DNA from: CAVQGM01 sp963712065
Lineage (GTDB): Bacteria > Actinomycetota > Acidimicrobiia > Acidimicrobiales > Acidimicrobilacustridaceae
Assembly: GCA_963712065.1 (NCBI GenBank)
Contig: CAVQGM010000002.1
Location: 1,550,001 to 1,614,000 of the forward strand
Direction of reading: 5' to 3'
Length of the DNA stretch: 64,000 nucleotides
Shown one piece after another: positions 46,519 through 56,681 of the stretch; within the stretch, counting starts at the first letter, position 1, and each line of letters starts with the position of its first letter. Both the position numbers and the translations under genes were made by a program. Under the pieces are notes generated by a model, which made no database searches, was not told the origin of the DNA, and saw nothing but the letters and a program-made list of their open reading frames with translations.

Positions 46519-47395
46519 TCAGCCGAGGGCGGCGATGGCGTCGGCGATGGCCAGCGTGCGGCGGGCCTGCTCCACGTGCAGGTTCTCGATCATCCGGCCG
46601 TCGACGGTCACCACGCCCTTGCCGGCGGCCTCGGCCTCCTCGAAGGCGGCGATGATCGTCGCCGCCCGCTCGACCTCGGCCTCGCTCGGGGCGAACACCC
46701 GGTTGCACGGGTCGAGCTGGCTCGGGTGGATGAGCGTCTTGCCGTCGAAGCCCATCTGGCGACCCTGCACGCACTCGGCCTCGAAGCCCTCGACGTTGCC
46801 GATGTCGTTGTAGACCCCGTCGAGGATCACCTTGCCGGCCGCCCGCGCCGCCAGCAGGCAGAGCCCCAGCCCCGTGAGCAGCGGCTGGCGGCCGGGGACG
46901 TGCTCGGCGTGCAGCTCCTTGGCCAGGTCGTTGGTGCCCATGACCAGCACCGCGAGCCGCTCGGAGGCCGAGGCGATCTCGTCGGCGTGCAGCATGGCGA
47001 CCGGCGTCTCGACCATGGCCCAGATGCGGGTGTGGTCGGGGGCGTCGCCGGCCTCGAGCGCCGCCTCGACGGCCTGCACGTCGGCCACCGAGTTGATCTT
47101 GGGGACGACGATGGCGTCGGGGCCGGCCTCGGCGATGGCGGCCACGTCGTCGGCGTGCCAGTCGGTGTCGAGGCCGTTGGCCCGGATGGCGATCTCGCGG
47201 TTCCCGTACTCCCCGACGTCCGACGGCGGCGCACACGCGGTCGCGGGCCTCGGCCTTGGCGTCGGGCGCGACCGCGTCCTCGAGGTCGAGGATCAGGGCG
47301 TCGGCAGCCAGCCCCTTGGCCTTCTCGAGGGCCCGCTCGTTGGCACCCGGCATGTAGAGGACCGACCGGCGCGGTCGGAGGGCGTCATCGCTCAT
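46519..47395 (-). pseudogene. CitE/Mcl-type CoA-ester lyase, one frameshift
   Basis: About 291 residues once one extra base near 47216-47225 is removed. The first 50 residues (RPRRSVLYMPGANERALEKA, LILDLEDAVAPDAKAEARD) are in one frame. The rest (AIVVPKINSVADVQAVEAAL, IWAMVETPVAML, GTNDLAKEL, FDGKTLIHPSQLDPCNRVF) is in another. HpcH/HpaI barrel with Mg ligands E and D; it cleaves malyl-, methylmalyl- or citramalyl-CoA. Starts 10 bases after the second lyase gene's stop, so they form an operon. Facing mcd suggests the ethylmalonyl-CoA pathway. Confidence 0.85.
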
Positions 47396-47405
47396 CGGTC
47401 GGCTC

Positions 47406-48459
47406 CTAGAGGTCGTAGGCGGCGGCCAGCCCGGCGTCACGAGCGGCCAGCGTGGTGGCCAGGTCGACGACCACCTTGCACTGCTTCACGGTGGCGTCGT
47501 CCTGCATCTTCCCGTCGATCATCACCGCGCCGGTGCCGTCGCCCATCTCGTCGATGACCTTGCTTGGCCCAGGCCACCTCGTCGGGCGATGGGGAGAAGA
47601 CCTTCTTGGCGATGTCGATCTGCACCGGGTGCAGGCTCCAGGCGCCGACGCACCCGAGCAGGAACGCGTTGCGGAACTGGTCCTCGCAGGCGACGGTGTC
47701 CTTGATGTCGCCGAACGGGCCGTAGTACGGCGAAGATCCCGTTGGCCACGCAGGCGTCGACCATGCGGGCGATCGTGTAGTGCCAGAGGTCCTGCTGGAA
47801 GATCGCCCGGGTGCGATCCGGGTCGTCGGCGTCGGGGTCCTCCCGCACCAGGTAGCCGGGGTGCCCGCCACCGACGCGGGTGGTCTTCATGCGACGGTCG
47901 GCGGCCAGGTCGGCGGGGCCGAGCGACAGGCCCTGCATGCGGGGGCTGGCGGCGCAGATCTCCTCGACGTTGGCCACACCCCGGGCGGTCTCGAGGATGG
48001 CGTGCACGAGCAGCGGCCGGTCGAGCCCGGCGCGGGCCTCGAGCTGGGCGAGGAGCCGGTCGACGTAGTGGATGTCCTCGGCCCCCTCGACCTTGGGCAC
48101 CATGATGACGTCGAGCGCGATCGCCGATCTCGGTGACGAGGGTGGTGAGGTCGTCGAGCACCCACGGCGAGTCGAGGCTGTTCACCCGGGTCCAGAGCTG
48201 GGTGTCGCCGAAGTCGATGCTCGCGACCGACCTTCACGAGCCCGGCCCGGGCCGCCTCCTTCTGGTCGGCCTGGATGGCGTCCTCGAGGTTGCCGAGCAA
48301 CACGTCGGCCTGGCCGATCATGTCGGGCAGCTTGGCGACCATCTTCTCGTTGGACGGGTCGAAGAAGTGGATCATCCGCGACGGCCGGAACGGGATCTCC
48401 CGGACCGGCTCGGGGGCGCCCACGGCCAGCGGCCGGAAGAAGTCCTTCGGGTTGCGCAT
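47406..48459 (-). pseudogene. Mcl-like malyl-CoA lyase with four frameshifts
   Basis: About 349 residues if four extra bases are removed, near 48226-48232, 48117-48122, 47729-47733 and 47562. The pieces in order: MRNPKDFFRPLAVGAPEPVR to AARAGLVKV; SIDFGDTQLWTRVNSLDSPW; LDVIMVPKVEGAEDIHYVDR to MVDACVANGIF; PYYGPFGDIKDTVACEDQFR to SPSPDEVAWA; KVIDEMGDGTGAVMIDGKMQ to the end. Together they resemble L-malyl-CoA/beta-methylmalyl-CoA lyase (EICAASPRMQGLSLGPADLA). Each single piece is well conserved, so either the sequence is poor here or decay is recent. A TAGCCT box precedes the ATG. Confidence 0.8.
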
Positions 48460-48465
48460 GGAGCC

Positions 48466-48471
48466 GAGGCT
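48466..48471 (-). promoter_or_regulatory. Leaderless -10 box (TAGCCT) of the lyase operon
   Basis: TAGCCT on the minus strand is followed by CGGCTC and ATG 48459. Confidence 0.55.
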
Positions 48472-48507
48472 AGGACCGGCGCGACCACCCGGTGAAATCT
48501 GCCGGCG

Positions 48508-49701
48508 TCACCCGACCAGATCGGCCGGGATCAGCTGCTCGGTGACCAGGCGGGCGAAGCGGGCGGGGTCGCCGTCGACGTAGTTCCGGCACAGGGGCAG
48601 ACCCTCGACGTAACAGGAGATGTAGGCCCGCCAGGTCGGGTCGGTCAGGAACTCGACCGCCTTCTCGGCCCGGGCCCTCGACAGCAGGCCCCACCGCTCG
48701 AGGTAGGCCACGACCTCGTCGACCGGCCGTCCCTCCTGGTGCAGCAGCCAGGCGGCGTTGGCCCGCACCCCGCTGAGCACCTCCCCGGCCCCGGCGACGG
48801 CGGCGATCACCTCGGCGTCGTATCGGATGCCGAGCGGACGGAGGTGGGCGGCGATGGCCTCCTCGGGCCGGCGGCCGAGCAGCACCTCCAACCCGAGGTC
48901 GGCGAGGCCCTCGGCCAACAGGCACTGCGGGGTGCCGACGAGGAAGATCGTCTCCTCCAGCCACCGTCGCCGGCGCACCAGCCCGGCCTCCTTGCGGCTG
49001 TGCTCGGTGTGGTGGCCGGGATAGGCCTCGTGGGCGACGAGGTGGGCGAGCGAGGTGGACAGCACCGGCAGGTCGACGTTGATGGCGACGCGGCTCCGGA
49101 ACCCGCCGAGGTAGTAGTTGAAACCCGACCAGGGCCGGTCGGTGACGAGCTCCCACTCGACGTGCTCGCCATCGGGCAGGCCGAACAGGGTGCGGGTGCG
49201 CTCGGCGAAGTCGCCGGCGAACGATCGCAGGGCCGGTTCGAGCCGGTCGGGCGGCACGGCGTGGGACTCGCGCCAGGCGACGTAGCGGTCGGGCAACGGG
49301 CCGGAGCCGGGCAGGGCCTCGTCGAGGGCCCGGTGGGCGGCGGCCAGGTCGTCCTCGGGGATGGGAGTGGGCCGCACGCCGTAGCAGGCCTCGACCTCGT
49401 CGGCGTAGGCGATGGGCTCCCCCGCGAGCTTGCGGGCGCTGGTGTGGAGGCCGACGACCTGGGCCCGGATCCAGCGGCGACGACCGGCGTCGAGCTCGGC
49501 GTCGCCCACGCCGGCATCGAGGTCGGCGAGGAGGGCGGCGGCGTCGTGCACGAGCGAAGCCGGGGGGCGTACCGGTTCGCTGGCGACCCGCGTCGTCACC
49601 GCCTCGGGCCCGTAGTAGGCGTCGACGAACCCGTCGACGTGGCGACCGAGGCGCAGGCCCAGCTCGAGGTAGCGGTCGACGGTGCCGGGCGGGTTGGTCA
49701 C
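48508..49701 (-). CDS. DUF885-type zinc metallopeptidase-like protein
   Basis: Protein of 397 residues, mostly helical, with HEAYPGHHTEHSRKE in the middle, the HExxx-GHH motif of DUF885 proteins (distant M2/M32-like peptidases), and a downstream acidic helix (CLLAEGLADLGLEVLLGRRPEE) that could give the third ligand. No signal peptide, so cytosolic. It is shorter than many DUF885 members (about 550 residues), having less N-terminal sequence. GTG start. Confidence 0.82.
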   Translation of the reverse strand: MTNPPGTVDRYLELGLRLGRHVDGFVDAYYGPEAVTTRVASEPVRPPASLVHDAAALLADLDAGVGDAELDAGRRRWIRAQVVGLHTSARKLAGEPIAYADEVEACYGVRPTPIPEDDLAAAHRALDEALPGSGPLPDRYVAWRESHAVPPDRLEPALRSFAGDFAERTRTLFGLPDGEHVEWELVTDRPWSGFNYYLGGFRSRVAINVDLPVLSTSLAHLVAHEAYPGHHTEHSRKEAGLVRRRRWLEETIFLVGTPQCLLAEGLADLGLEVLLGRRPEEAIAAHLRPLGIRYDAEVIAAVAGAGEVLSGVRANAAWLLHQEGRPVDEVVAYLERWGLLSRARAEKAVEFLTDPTWRAYISCYVEGLPLCRNYVDGDPARFARLVTEQLIPADLVG

Positions 49702-49732
49702 GGAACGACGGGCTCGACGCCGGCGCGCCGGC

Positions 49733-50419
49733 TCAGACGACGTGCTGGCGGAAGAAGGCGAGGGTGTCCGCCCACGCCTCGGCCGACGCCTCGGGGTCGT
49801 AGACCTCGGGGCGGGTGTCGTTGAAGAAGGCGTGGTCGGCGCCGGAGTGGACGATGAAGTCGGCGTCCTTGCCGAGATCCTGCAGCCGGTGCTGCAGGTC
49901 GGCCACCTTCTCGGGGCCGAAGAAGCCGTCCTCGGCGGCGAAGTGGCCGCGCACCTTGGCCTGCAGCTGCGACCAGTCGGGCTCGGCCGACTCCCACGGG
50001 ATGATCCCGTAGAAGGGGGCGACGGCGGTGACGGCGTCGGGGCGCTGGGTGCCGAGCATCATGGCCAGCCCGCCGCCCATGCAGAACCCGATCACGCCGA
50101 CGCCCGTGCTCGTGACGGCGTCGAGAGCTCGGAGGTGGTCGACGGCGCCGCTCATGTCCTTGCCGGCCTGCTCGAGGTTGAGGGCCATCATGAGCTTGCC
50201 GGCCTCGTCGGGCTCGGTGGTGGTCTCACCTCGATAGAGGTCGGGGGCCAGGGCCACGAAGCCCTCGGCGGCGAACCGGTCGACCACGTCTTTGATGTGG
50301 GGCACGAGGCCCCACCACTCCTGGATCACGATCACCCCGGGACCGGACCCGGAATCGGGGACGGCCAGGTAGCCCTGACCGGTGTGGCCGTTGCTCGGGA
50401 ACTCGACGATCTCACCCAT
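49733..50419 (-). CDS. Dienelactone hydrolase family protein
   Basis: Protein of 228 residues. VIVIQEWWGLVPHIKDVVDRFAAEG, then the nucleophile elbow IGFCMGGGLA with Cys as nucleophile, acid HFAAEDGFF and histidine SGADHAFFND: the Cys-Asp-His triad of dienelactone hydrolases. Likely opens lactones or hydrolyses similar esters. The ATG follows a TAGGGT box at 7 bases. Confidence 0.92.
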   Translation of the reverse strand: MGEIVEFPSNGHTGQGYLAVPDSGSGPGVIVIQEWWGLVPHIKDVVDRFAAEGFVALAPDLYRGETTTEPDEAGKLMMALNLEQAGKDMSGAVDHLRALDAVTSTGVGVIGFCMGGGLAMMLGTQRPDAVTAVAPFYGIIPWESAEPDWSQLQAKVRGHFAAEDGFFGPEKVADLQHRLQDLGKDADFIVHSGADHAFFNDTRPEVYDPEASAEAWADTLAFFRQHVV

Positions 50420-50426
50420 GGCCAGC

Positions 50427-50432
50427 ACCCTA
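50427..50432 (-). promoter_or_regulatory. Leaderless -10 box (TAGGGT)
   Basis: TAGGGT on the minus strand ends 7 bases before ATG 50419. Confidence 0.6.
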
Positions 50433-50490
50433 CCGAAGCCACTGGGGGCCGGAGGTGCCGACCTCGGGGTGCCCGTTGGCCGGCGATCAC

Positions 50491-50600
50491 GTCGTGTGCG
50501 TGACGGTCCACCGTCCGGGTGGTCAGGTACGCAGACGACGGGGACGTCGCGCACGCGTGCGTACCCTTCCACCTCTCAGGTGGTCAGCTACGCACACGAC
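50491..50600. repeat. Three copies of a 22-base intergenic repeat
   Basis: Copies at 50491-50512 (minus sense), 50518-50539 and 50579-50600 (plus sense), near GGTGGTCAGSTACGCASACG then AC. The two plus copies differ at two positions. Copies 1 and 2 can fold into a 22-base imperfect hairpin just after the PPOX gene's stop side, so they may act as its terminator or be a small REP-like element. Confidence 0.6.
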
Positions 50601-50633
50601 GGGCGCGGCGTCCCGGCCCGCGTGCGAAGGCGA

Positions 50634-51098
50634 TCAGTAGGTCCCGGCCAGCTTGCCGTGGTCCCAGGAGACGATCTTGTCGGGGATGATCTCGACCGCG
50701 ACGCGCTTGTTGGCGAGGGCGACGGCCATGACGTCGGCCTCCTCGTCGTTGGCCGGCGACCAGTAGCGGCTGACCACGCTCTTGGCGACCTCGGCGGTGG
50801 TCGACGCGTCGTCGTGGATGACGGCCCGCCCGACGAGCTCGACCCCGCGGAGCTCCTCGTACTGCTCGCCGGCCTCGACCAGCACGGTGATGCGCGGGTC
50901 GCGTCGGAGGTTCTTGACCTTCTGGCTCTTGGCGTAGGTCTCGAACGCCGGGTTGCCGTTGAGGAAGCCGTACCACATGGCGACGAGGTGGATGTTGCCG
51001 TCGGGACCGAGGGTGCCGATGTTCATCACCCGTCGGCCGTGGAGGAACTCGTCGATCTCCTCCGGGGTCATCTTGATCAGGTCTCGACGCTTGGCCAT
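50634..51098 (-). CDS. PPOX-class flavin/F420-dependent oxidoreductase
   Basis: Protein of 154 residues, split beta-barrel: MTPEEIDEFLHGRRVMNIGTLGPDGNIHLVAMWYGFLNG, VKNLRRDPRITVLVEAGEQYEELRGVELVGRA and a C-terminal KIVSWDHGKL. This matches pyridoxamine-phosphate-oxidase-like proteins that in actinobacteria often bind F420 or heme. Substrate unknown. Start set by TAGGGT 7 bases upstream. Confidence 0.87.
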   Translation of the reverse strand: MAKRRDLIKMTPEEIDEFLHGRRVMNIGTLGPDGNIHLVAMWYGFLNGNPAFETYAKSQKVKNLRRDPRITVLVEAGEQYEELRGVELVGRAVIHDDASTTAEVAKSVVSRYWSPANDEEADVMAVALANKRVAVEIIPDKIVSWDHGKLAGTY

Positions 51099-51105
51099 GG
51101 CCGAG

Positions 51106-51111
51106 ACCCTA
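51106..51111 (-). promoter_or_regulatory. Leaderless -10 box (TAGGGT)
   Basis: TAGGGT on the minus strand ends 7 bases before ATG 51098. Confidence 0.6.
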
Positions 51112-51140
51112 CGGCGCGCCGCGCCTCGACCCCGCACTCG

Positions 51141-51944
51141 CTAGAAGACGTCGCCTTTGAACAACTCGGGGCAGACCGGGCAGTCGGTCCGGCGCAGACC
51201 GTCGACGACGGCCTCGGGGCCGGCCACGCCGGCGATGCGGTCGACGAGCGAGAGCGGCACCACCTCGTCGTCGACGTCCCACGGATCGTCGTCGGCCACC
51301 GCCCGTCGCTCGAAGCCGTCCCACATCCGCTGGGGCAGCAGCCGGCCGACGCCGCCCACCAGCCACACCGGCACCTCGTCGGCCCTGGCCACCGCCGCGG
51401 CCGCCCGCGACCCCGACACCGCCAGGAAGCGGTCGGGGCCGATGCCGGCCGCCTCGAGCAGCACCAGATCGGCGCTGGCCACCGCCGCGCCGAGCCCGGC
51501 GAGGGGCACGTCGACGGCGTCGACGTCGGCCCGGTCGAGCCGGGCGACGAAGCCCGAGCCCTCGTGGGCCACGTCGACGACCAGCACCTCGACGTCGCCG
51601 CGACGGGGCAGGGCCTCGCCGATGACGTCGGGCCAGCCGAGCACCACGACGGTGGCGTCGTCGGGCAGGGCGTGGGCCAACTCGGCCGGGGTGGGGTCGG
51701 CGGCGATCTCACCGGCCGCCTCCCAGATCTCGTGGTCGGGGTTGCCGGCGCTCAGCACCCGGGCCGCGAACCACAGCAGCGGCCCCGACGTCGGCTGGCG
51801 CGACACGATCCGCCGGCAGGCGGTGACGAGGCCGTGGGGATCGGAGGCGAACGACGCCAGCGCCCGGGCCGTCTCCTGCACGAGGGACTCCTGCGACGCG
51901 CCCGAGGCGCGGGCCACGTAGCGGAGGCGCTCGATCGGGTGCAT
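51141..51944 (-). CDS. IF-2B/MtnA-like Rossmann protein
   Basis: Protein of 267 residues. A helical first third (SLVQETARALASFASDPHGLVTACRRIVSRQP) and then a Rossmann-like part with VDVPLAGLGAAVASADLVLLEAAGIGPDRFLAVSG and VPVWLVGGVGRLLPQRMWDGFE. This order resembles the eIF-2B alpha / methylthioribose-phosphate isomerase superfamily, but the catalytic Cys and Asp of MtnA are not obvious. A final CPVCPELF could bind metal. Start supported by a TACGGT box. Confidence 0.65.
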   Translation of the reverse strand: MHPIERLRYVARASGASQESLVQETARALASFASDPHGLVTACRRIVSRQPTSGPLLWFAARVLSAGNPDHEIWEAAGEIAADPTPAELAHALPDDATVVVLGWPDVIGEALPRRGDVEVLVVDVAHEGSGFVARLDRADVDAVDVPLAGLGAAVASADLVLLEAAGIGPDRFLAVSGSRAAAAVARADEVPVWLVGGVGRLLPQRMWDGFERRAVADDDPWDVDDEVVPLSLVDRIAGVAGPEAVVDGLRRTDCPVCPELFKGDVF

Positions 51945-51951
51945 CGCCGCG

Positions 51952-51957
51952 ACCGTA
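51952..51957 (-). promoter_or_regulatory. Leaderless -10 box (TACGGT)
   Basis: TACGGT on the minus strand ends 7 bases before ATG 51944. Confidence 0.55.
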
Positions 51958-52000
51958 CCGGCGGATCGCCTCGGACGCCGAGGCTCAGCGGGTCACCAGG

Positions 52001-52468
52001 TCAGAGGCCCGGCTTCCAGATCATCAGCCAGAGCATGACGAGGAGCGACAGGTGGACGATGCCGGTGAACATCGCCACCCGACCGGCGGCGGCCTCGTCG
52101 CCGGCACCGACCTTCTTGAGGGCGGGCACGATGGCGAAGAAGTACAGGGCGGCCTGGCCCAGCCAGATGAGCACTGCGGCCGACAGCCAGCCCTGGGAGA
52201 GCCGGTACTGGAGCTCGTCGGTGCCCGGGACCTTGCTCAGACCCGACAGGCCGAAGCCGAGCAGCCCGGCGATCAGCAGGGCGGGGATCGAGATGCGCGT
52301 GGCCGCCGCCGCCTGGGCACCGGCCACGGTGCCACCGGCGCCGTCCCGGGCCGAGAGCCGGTAGATCACGGGATTGGCGAACGGCGCCCCGAAGGCGACG
52401 ATCACGGCGACGAGGTGCAACAGCAGCAGGATCTTGTACGGCGTCGAACCGAGCTCGGCGAGGATCAC
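52001..52468 (-). CDS. Four-helix membrane protein, DUF2269-like
   Basis: Protein of 155 residues with four membrane helices: YKILLLLHLVAVIVAFGAPF, ISIPALLIAGLLGFGLSGLS, WLSAAVLIWLGQAALYFFAI and VHLSLLVMLWLMIW. The pattern of a long first helix with LLHL and an inner FGLSGLSKVPG turn resembles DUF2269 and other small actinobacterial membrane proteins of unknown role. AAGGAG lies 5 bases before the GTG. Confidence 0.8.
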   Translation of the reverse strand: MILAELGSTPYKILLLLHLVAVIVAFGAPFANPVIYRLSARDGAGGTVAGAQAAAATRISIPALLIAGLLGFGLSGLSKVPGTDELQYRLSQGWLSAAVLIWLGQAALYFFAIVPALKKVGAGDEAAAGRVAMFTGIVHLSLLVMLWLMIWKPGL

Positions 52469-52520
52469 GTCCGCTCCTTTGGCGACAGGCGGGAGTGTGC
52501 TGCGGGCAACGTAGCCGCAG

Positions 52521-52526
52521 TATCGT
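52521..52526 (+). promoter_or_regulatory. Leaderless -10 box (TATCGT)
   Basis: TATCGT ends 8 bases before GTG 52535. Confidence 0.45.
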
Positions 52527-52534
52527 CTCCGCTC

Positions 52535-53023
52535 GTGCCGACCGACGTCCCGCCCGACACGCCCCTCACCCGCATCGGCGGCGAGACCCGCACGTTCCGG
52601 GAGTGGACCACCACGTTCCACCTCGCCCTCGTCGTGCTCGACCCGTTCACCTACGAGAGCGCCTGGATCCTCGACACCGCCGGCCGCATCCTCCGCAACT
52701 TCGCCGAGGCCGACTGCCGCACCGCCTTCCTCGTCACCTGCCCCGACGACGATGCGGCCACCTTCCTCGGGCCGTGGGGCGAGGAGTTCCTCGGCTTCGC
52801 CGACCCCGACCGCCTGGCCGTGAAGGGCCTCGGGCTCGAGCAGCTGCCGGCGTTCGTGCACGTCAACCAGGGATGCCAGGTCGAGGCGGCCGCCGAGGGA
52901 TGGGACCCCGACGCGTGGCGTGAGGTCACGGTGAACCTGGCCGACCGGATGAGCTGGCGTCGGCCCACGATCCCCCAGCCCGGCGACCCCACCCCCTACG
53001 AGGGCACCCCCGCGCTCGGCTGA
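52535..53023 (+). CDS. Hypothetical protein, possibly thioredoxin-fold
   Basis: Protein of 162 residues. LALVVLDPFTYESAWILDTAGRILRNFAEADCRTAFLVTCPDDDAATFLGPW looks like a redoxin-type strand-helix pattern (binding helix, then strand), and QLPAFVHVNQGCQVEAAAEGWDP resembles the cis-Pro and C-terminal region. There is no CxxC. Conserved-looking but unassigned. Ends in a proline-rich tail. Confidence 0.7.
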   Translation: MPTDVPPDTPLTRIGGETRTFREWTTTFHLALVVLDPFTYESAWILDTAGRILRNFAEADCRTAFLVTCPDDDAATFLGPWGEEFLGFADPDRLAVKGLGLEQLPAFVHVNQGCQVEAAAEGWDPDAWREVTVNLADRMSWRRPTIPQPGDPTPYEGTPALG

Positions 53024-53039
53024 GCGCCGCACCGGCCGG

Positions 53040-53546
53040 TCAGCCGACCAGCCGGCGCATCACGACCCGTCGGCTGGGATCGAGCCCCCGAGCCGTCTCC
53101 TCGGCCCGCGCCGTGGCCAGCTCGGGCCCGAGCCGGTCGAGCGGCACGAGCTCGAACCCTCGGCTCGCGTAGAACGGCTCGTTCCACGCCACCCCCGAGA
53201 ACGTCGTGAGCGTGACGAAGGCGTGGTCCCGCCCGGCCGCGAGGAGGCACACCGCCTCGACCAGCGCGCCGCCGATGCCGCGGCGGCCGAACGCCGGATC
53301 GACCGAGAGCTGGTCGAGGAAGGTCTGCCCGTCGACCGCGGACACGACCGCGTAGCCGGCGACCTCCCCGTCGACCTCGGCCACGAGGATGCCGTCCTCG
53401 GACAGGTGGCCCTCCAGCTCGGCGATGGACGGCGGGTCGTCGTCGGCGACCTCGGGCATCCCGACGTCGCGGAACAGCTCCCCCGCGGCCCGCTCGACCT
53501 CCTGCAGCCGGGACAGGTCGGCGGCCCCACCGGGCCGGATCCTCAC
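53040..53546 (-). CDS. GNAT-family N-acetyltransferase
   Basis: Protein of 168 residues. RIRPGGAADLSRLQEVERAAG opening, then GYAVVSAVDGQTFLDQLSVDPAFGRRGIGGALVEAV, with the acetyl-CoA loop R-R-G-I-G-G, and WNEPFYASRGFELVPL. Substrate unknown. GTG 53546 overlaps the fumC stop as GTGA, so it is translated with fumC. Confidence 0.9.
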   Translation of the reverse strand: MRIRPGGAADLSRLQEVERAAGELFRDVGMPEVADDDPPSIAELEGHLSEDGILVAEVDGEVAGYAVVSAVDGQTFLDQLSVDPAFGRRGIGGALVEAVCLLAAGRDHAFVTLTTFSGVAWNEPFYASRGFELVPLDRLGPELATARAEETARGLDPSRRVVMRRLVG

Positions 53547-54964
53547 TTGACGACGCCGCCCTTGGTCATCGACAGCACGTCGAGGGCTCGGTCGAGCTCG
53601 TCGTCGGTCATCAGCCCCTGCTCCTCCACCAGCTCGCGGATGCTCCGGCCGGTCCTCACCGACTCCTTCACCAGCTCGGCCGCCTTCTCGTAGCCGACGT
53701 AGGGGTTGAGCGAGGTGCCGATCGACGGGGACGACTCGGCGTAGGCGCGACACCGCTCCTCGTTGGCCCGGATGCCGTCGACGGCCTTGTCGGCGAACAC
53801 GACCGAGACGTTCGACAGCAGCCGGATCGACTCGAGCAGGTTGCGGGCCATCATCGGCATCTGGACGTTCAGCTCGAACGCCCCCTGCGCCCCACCGAAG
53901 GCGACGGCGGCGTCGTTGCCGAACACCTGGGCACCCACCTGGGTGACGGCCTCGGGGATCACGGGGTTCACCTTGCCCGGCATGATCGACGAGCCGGGCT
54001 GGAGATCGGGCAGGGAGATCTCGGCCAGGCCGGCGCGCGGCCCGCTGCCCATCCACCGCAGGTCGTTGGCGATCTTGATCAGGGCCACGGCCAGCGTGCG
54101 CAGCTCACCGGACGCCTCGACGAGGGCGTCGCGGGCGCTCTGGGCGGCGAAGTGGTTGGTGGCCTCGGTGAGCGGCAGCCCGGTGCGCTCCACCAAGCCG
54201 CGGATCACCTTCGGCGCGAACGTGCGCGGTGCGTTGATGCCGGTGCCGACGGCCGTGCCGCCCAACGGCACCTCTCCCACCCGGGGCACGGTGTCGCGCA
54301 CGCGGGCGATGGCGTGGTCGATCTGGGCGCGGTACCCGCCGAACTCCTGGCCGAGGGTGACCGGTGTGGCGTCCATGAGGTGCGTGCGCCCGGCCTTCAC
54401 GACCTCGGCGAACGCCTTCTCCTTGCCGGCCAGCGCCGCGCTGAGGTGCTCGAGGGCGGGCACCAGGTCGCGCAGGATCGCCTCGGTCACGGCCAGGTGG
54501 ATGGCGGTCGGGAACACGTCGTTCGACGACTGCGACGCGTTCACGTGGTCGTTGGGGTGGACGGCTCCCGGTTCGCCCAGCTTCTCCGAGGCGAGCGAGG
54601 CCAGCACCTCGTTCATGTTCATGTTCGACGACGTGCCCGACCCGGTCTGGAACACGTCGACGGGGAACTGCTCGTCCCAGAACCCCTCGGCGACCTCGTC
54701 GGCGGCTTCGGCGATCGCCCGGCCGAGGCGACGGTCGACCTGGGGCACGTCCCTCAGCCCCATGTTCACCAGCGCCGCCTGTCCCTTCACCAGGGCAAGG
54801 GCCCGGATCAGGCGGGGCTCGATGGTGATGCCCGAGATGGGGAAGTTCTCGACGGCGCGCTGGGTCGACGTGCCCCACCGGGCGTGGGCGGGGACGCGGA
54901 CCTCTCCCATCGAGTCGTGCTCGACGCGGGACGGGGGCTCGGCCGGCAGCAGGTCGTCGCTCAT
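53543..54964 (-). CDS. fumC: Class II fumarase
   Basis: Protein of 473 residues, the usual length. Visible: RWGTSTQRAVENFPISG, QTGSGTSSNMNMNEVLA, HPNDHVNASQSSNDVFPTA, GRTHLMDATPVTLGQEFGGY and the signature GSSIMPGKVNP. Converts fumarate to malate in the TCA cycle without Fe-S. The ATG follows a TACCGT box at 7 bases. Next to it lies the unrelated class I fumarase, so two isozymes are encoded side by side. Confidence 0.95.
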   Translation of the reverse strand: MSDDLLPAEPPSRVEHDSMGEVRVPAHARWGTSTQRAVENFPISGITIEPRLIRALALVKGQAALVNMGLRDVPQVDRRLGRAIAEAADEVAEGFWDEQFPVDVFQTGSGTSSNMNMNEVLASLASEKLGEPGAVHPNDHVNASQSSNDVFPTAIHLAVTEAILRDLVPALEHLSAALAGKEKAFAEVVKAGRTHLMDATPVTLGQEFGGYRAQIDHAIARVRDTVPRVGEVPLGGTAVGTGINAPRTFAPKVIRGLVERTGLPLTEATNHFAAQSARDALVEASGELRTLAVALIKIANDLRWMGSGPRAGLAEISLPDLQPGSSIMPGKVNPVIPEAVTQVGAQVFGNDAAVAFGGAQGAFELNVQMPMMARNLLESIRLLSNVSVVFADKAVDGIRANEERCRAYAESSPSIGTSLNPYVGYEKAAELVKESVRTGRSIRELVEEQGLMTDDELDRALDVLSMTKGGVVK

Positions 54965-54971
54965 GGCGCGG

Positions 54972-54977
54972 ACGGTA
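54972..54977 (-). promoter_or_regulatory. Leaderless -10 box (TACCGT) of fumC
   Basis: TACCGT on the minus strand ends 7 bases before ATG 54964, in the gap after the class I fumarase gene. Confidence 0.6.
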
Positions 54978-55031
54978 TCCGCGCGGCACCCGACCGGGAC
55001 GGGTTGGCTCCGACGGGGTTCGGCGCGACCG

Positions 55032-56677
<1,646 letters not shown>

Positions 56678-56681
<4 letters not shown>

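Noticed and set aside
47406..48459. Insertion element or recombination scar as cause of the lyase damage.
   Set aside because: No inverted repeats, target duplications or foreign sequence; only single-base changes.
50491..50600. CRISPR-like array.
   Set aside because: Only three copies, one inverted, uneven spacing and no cas genes.
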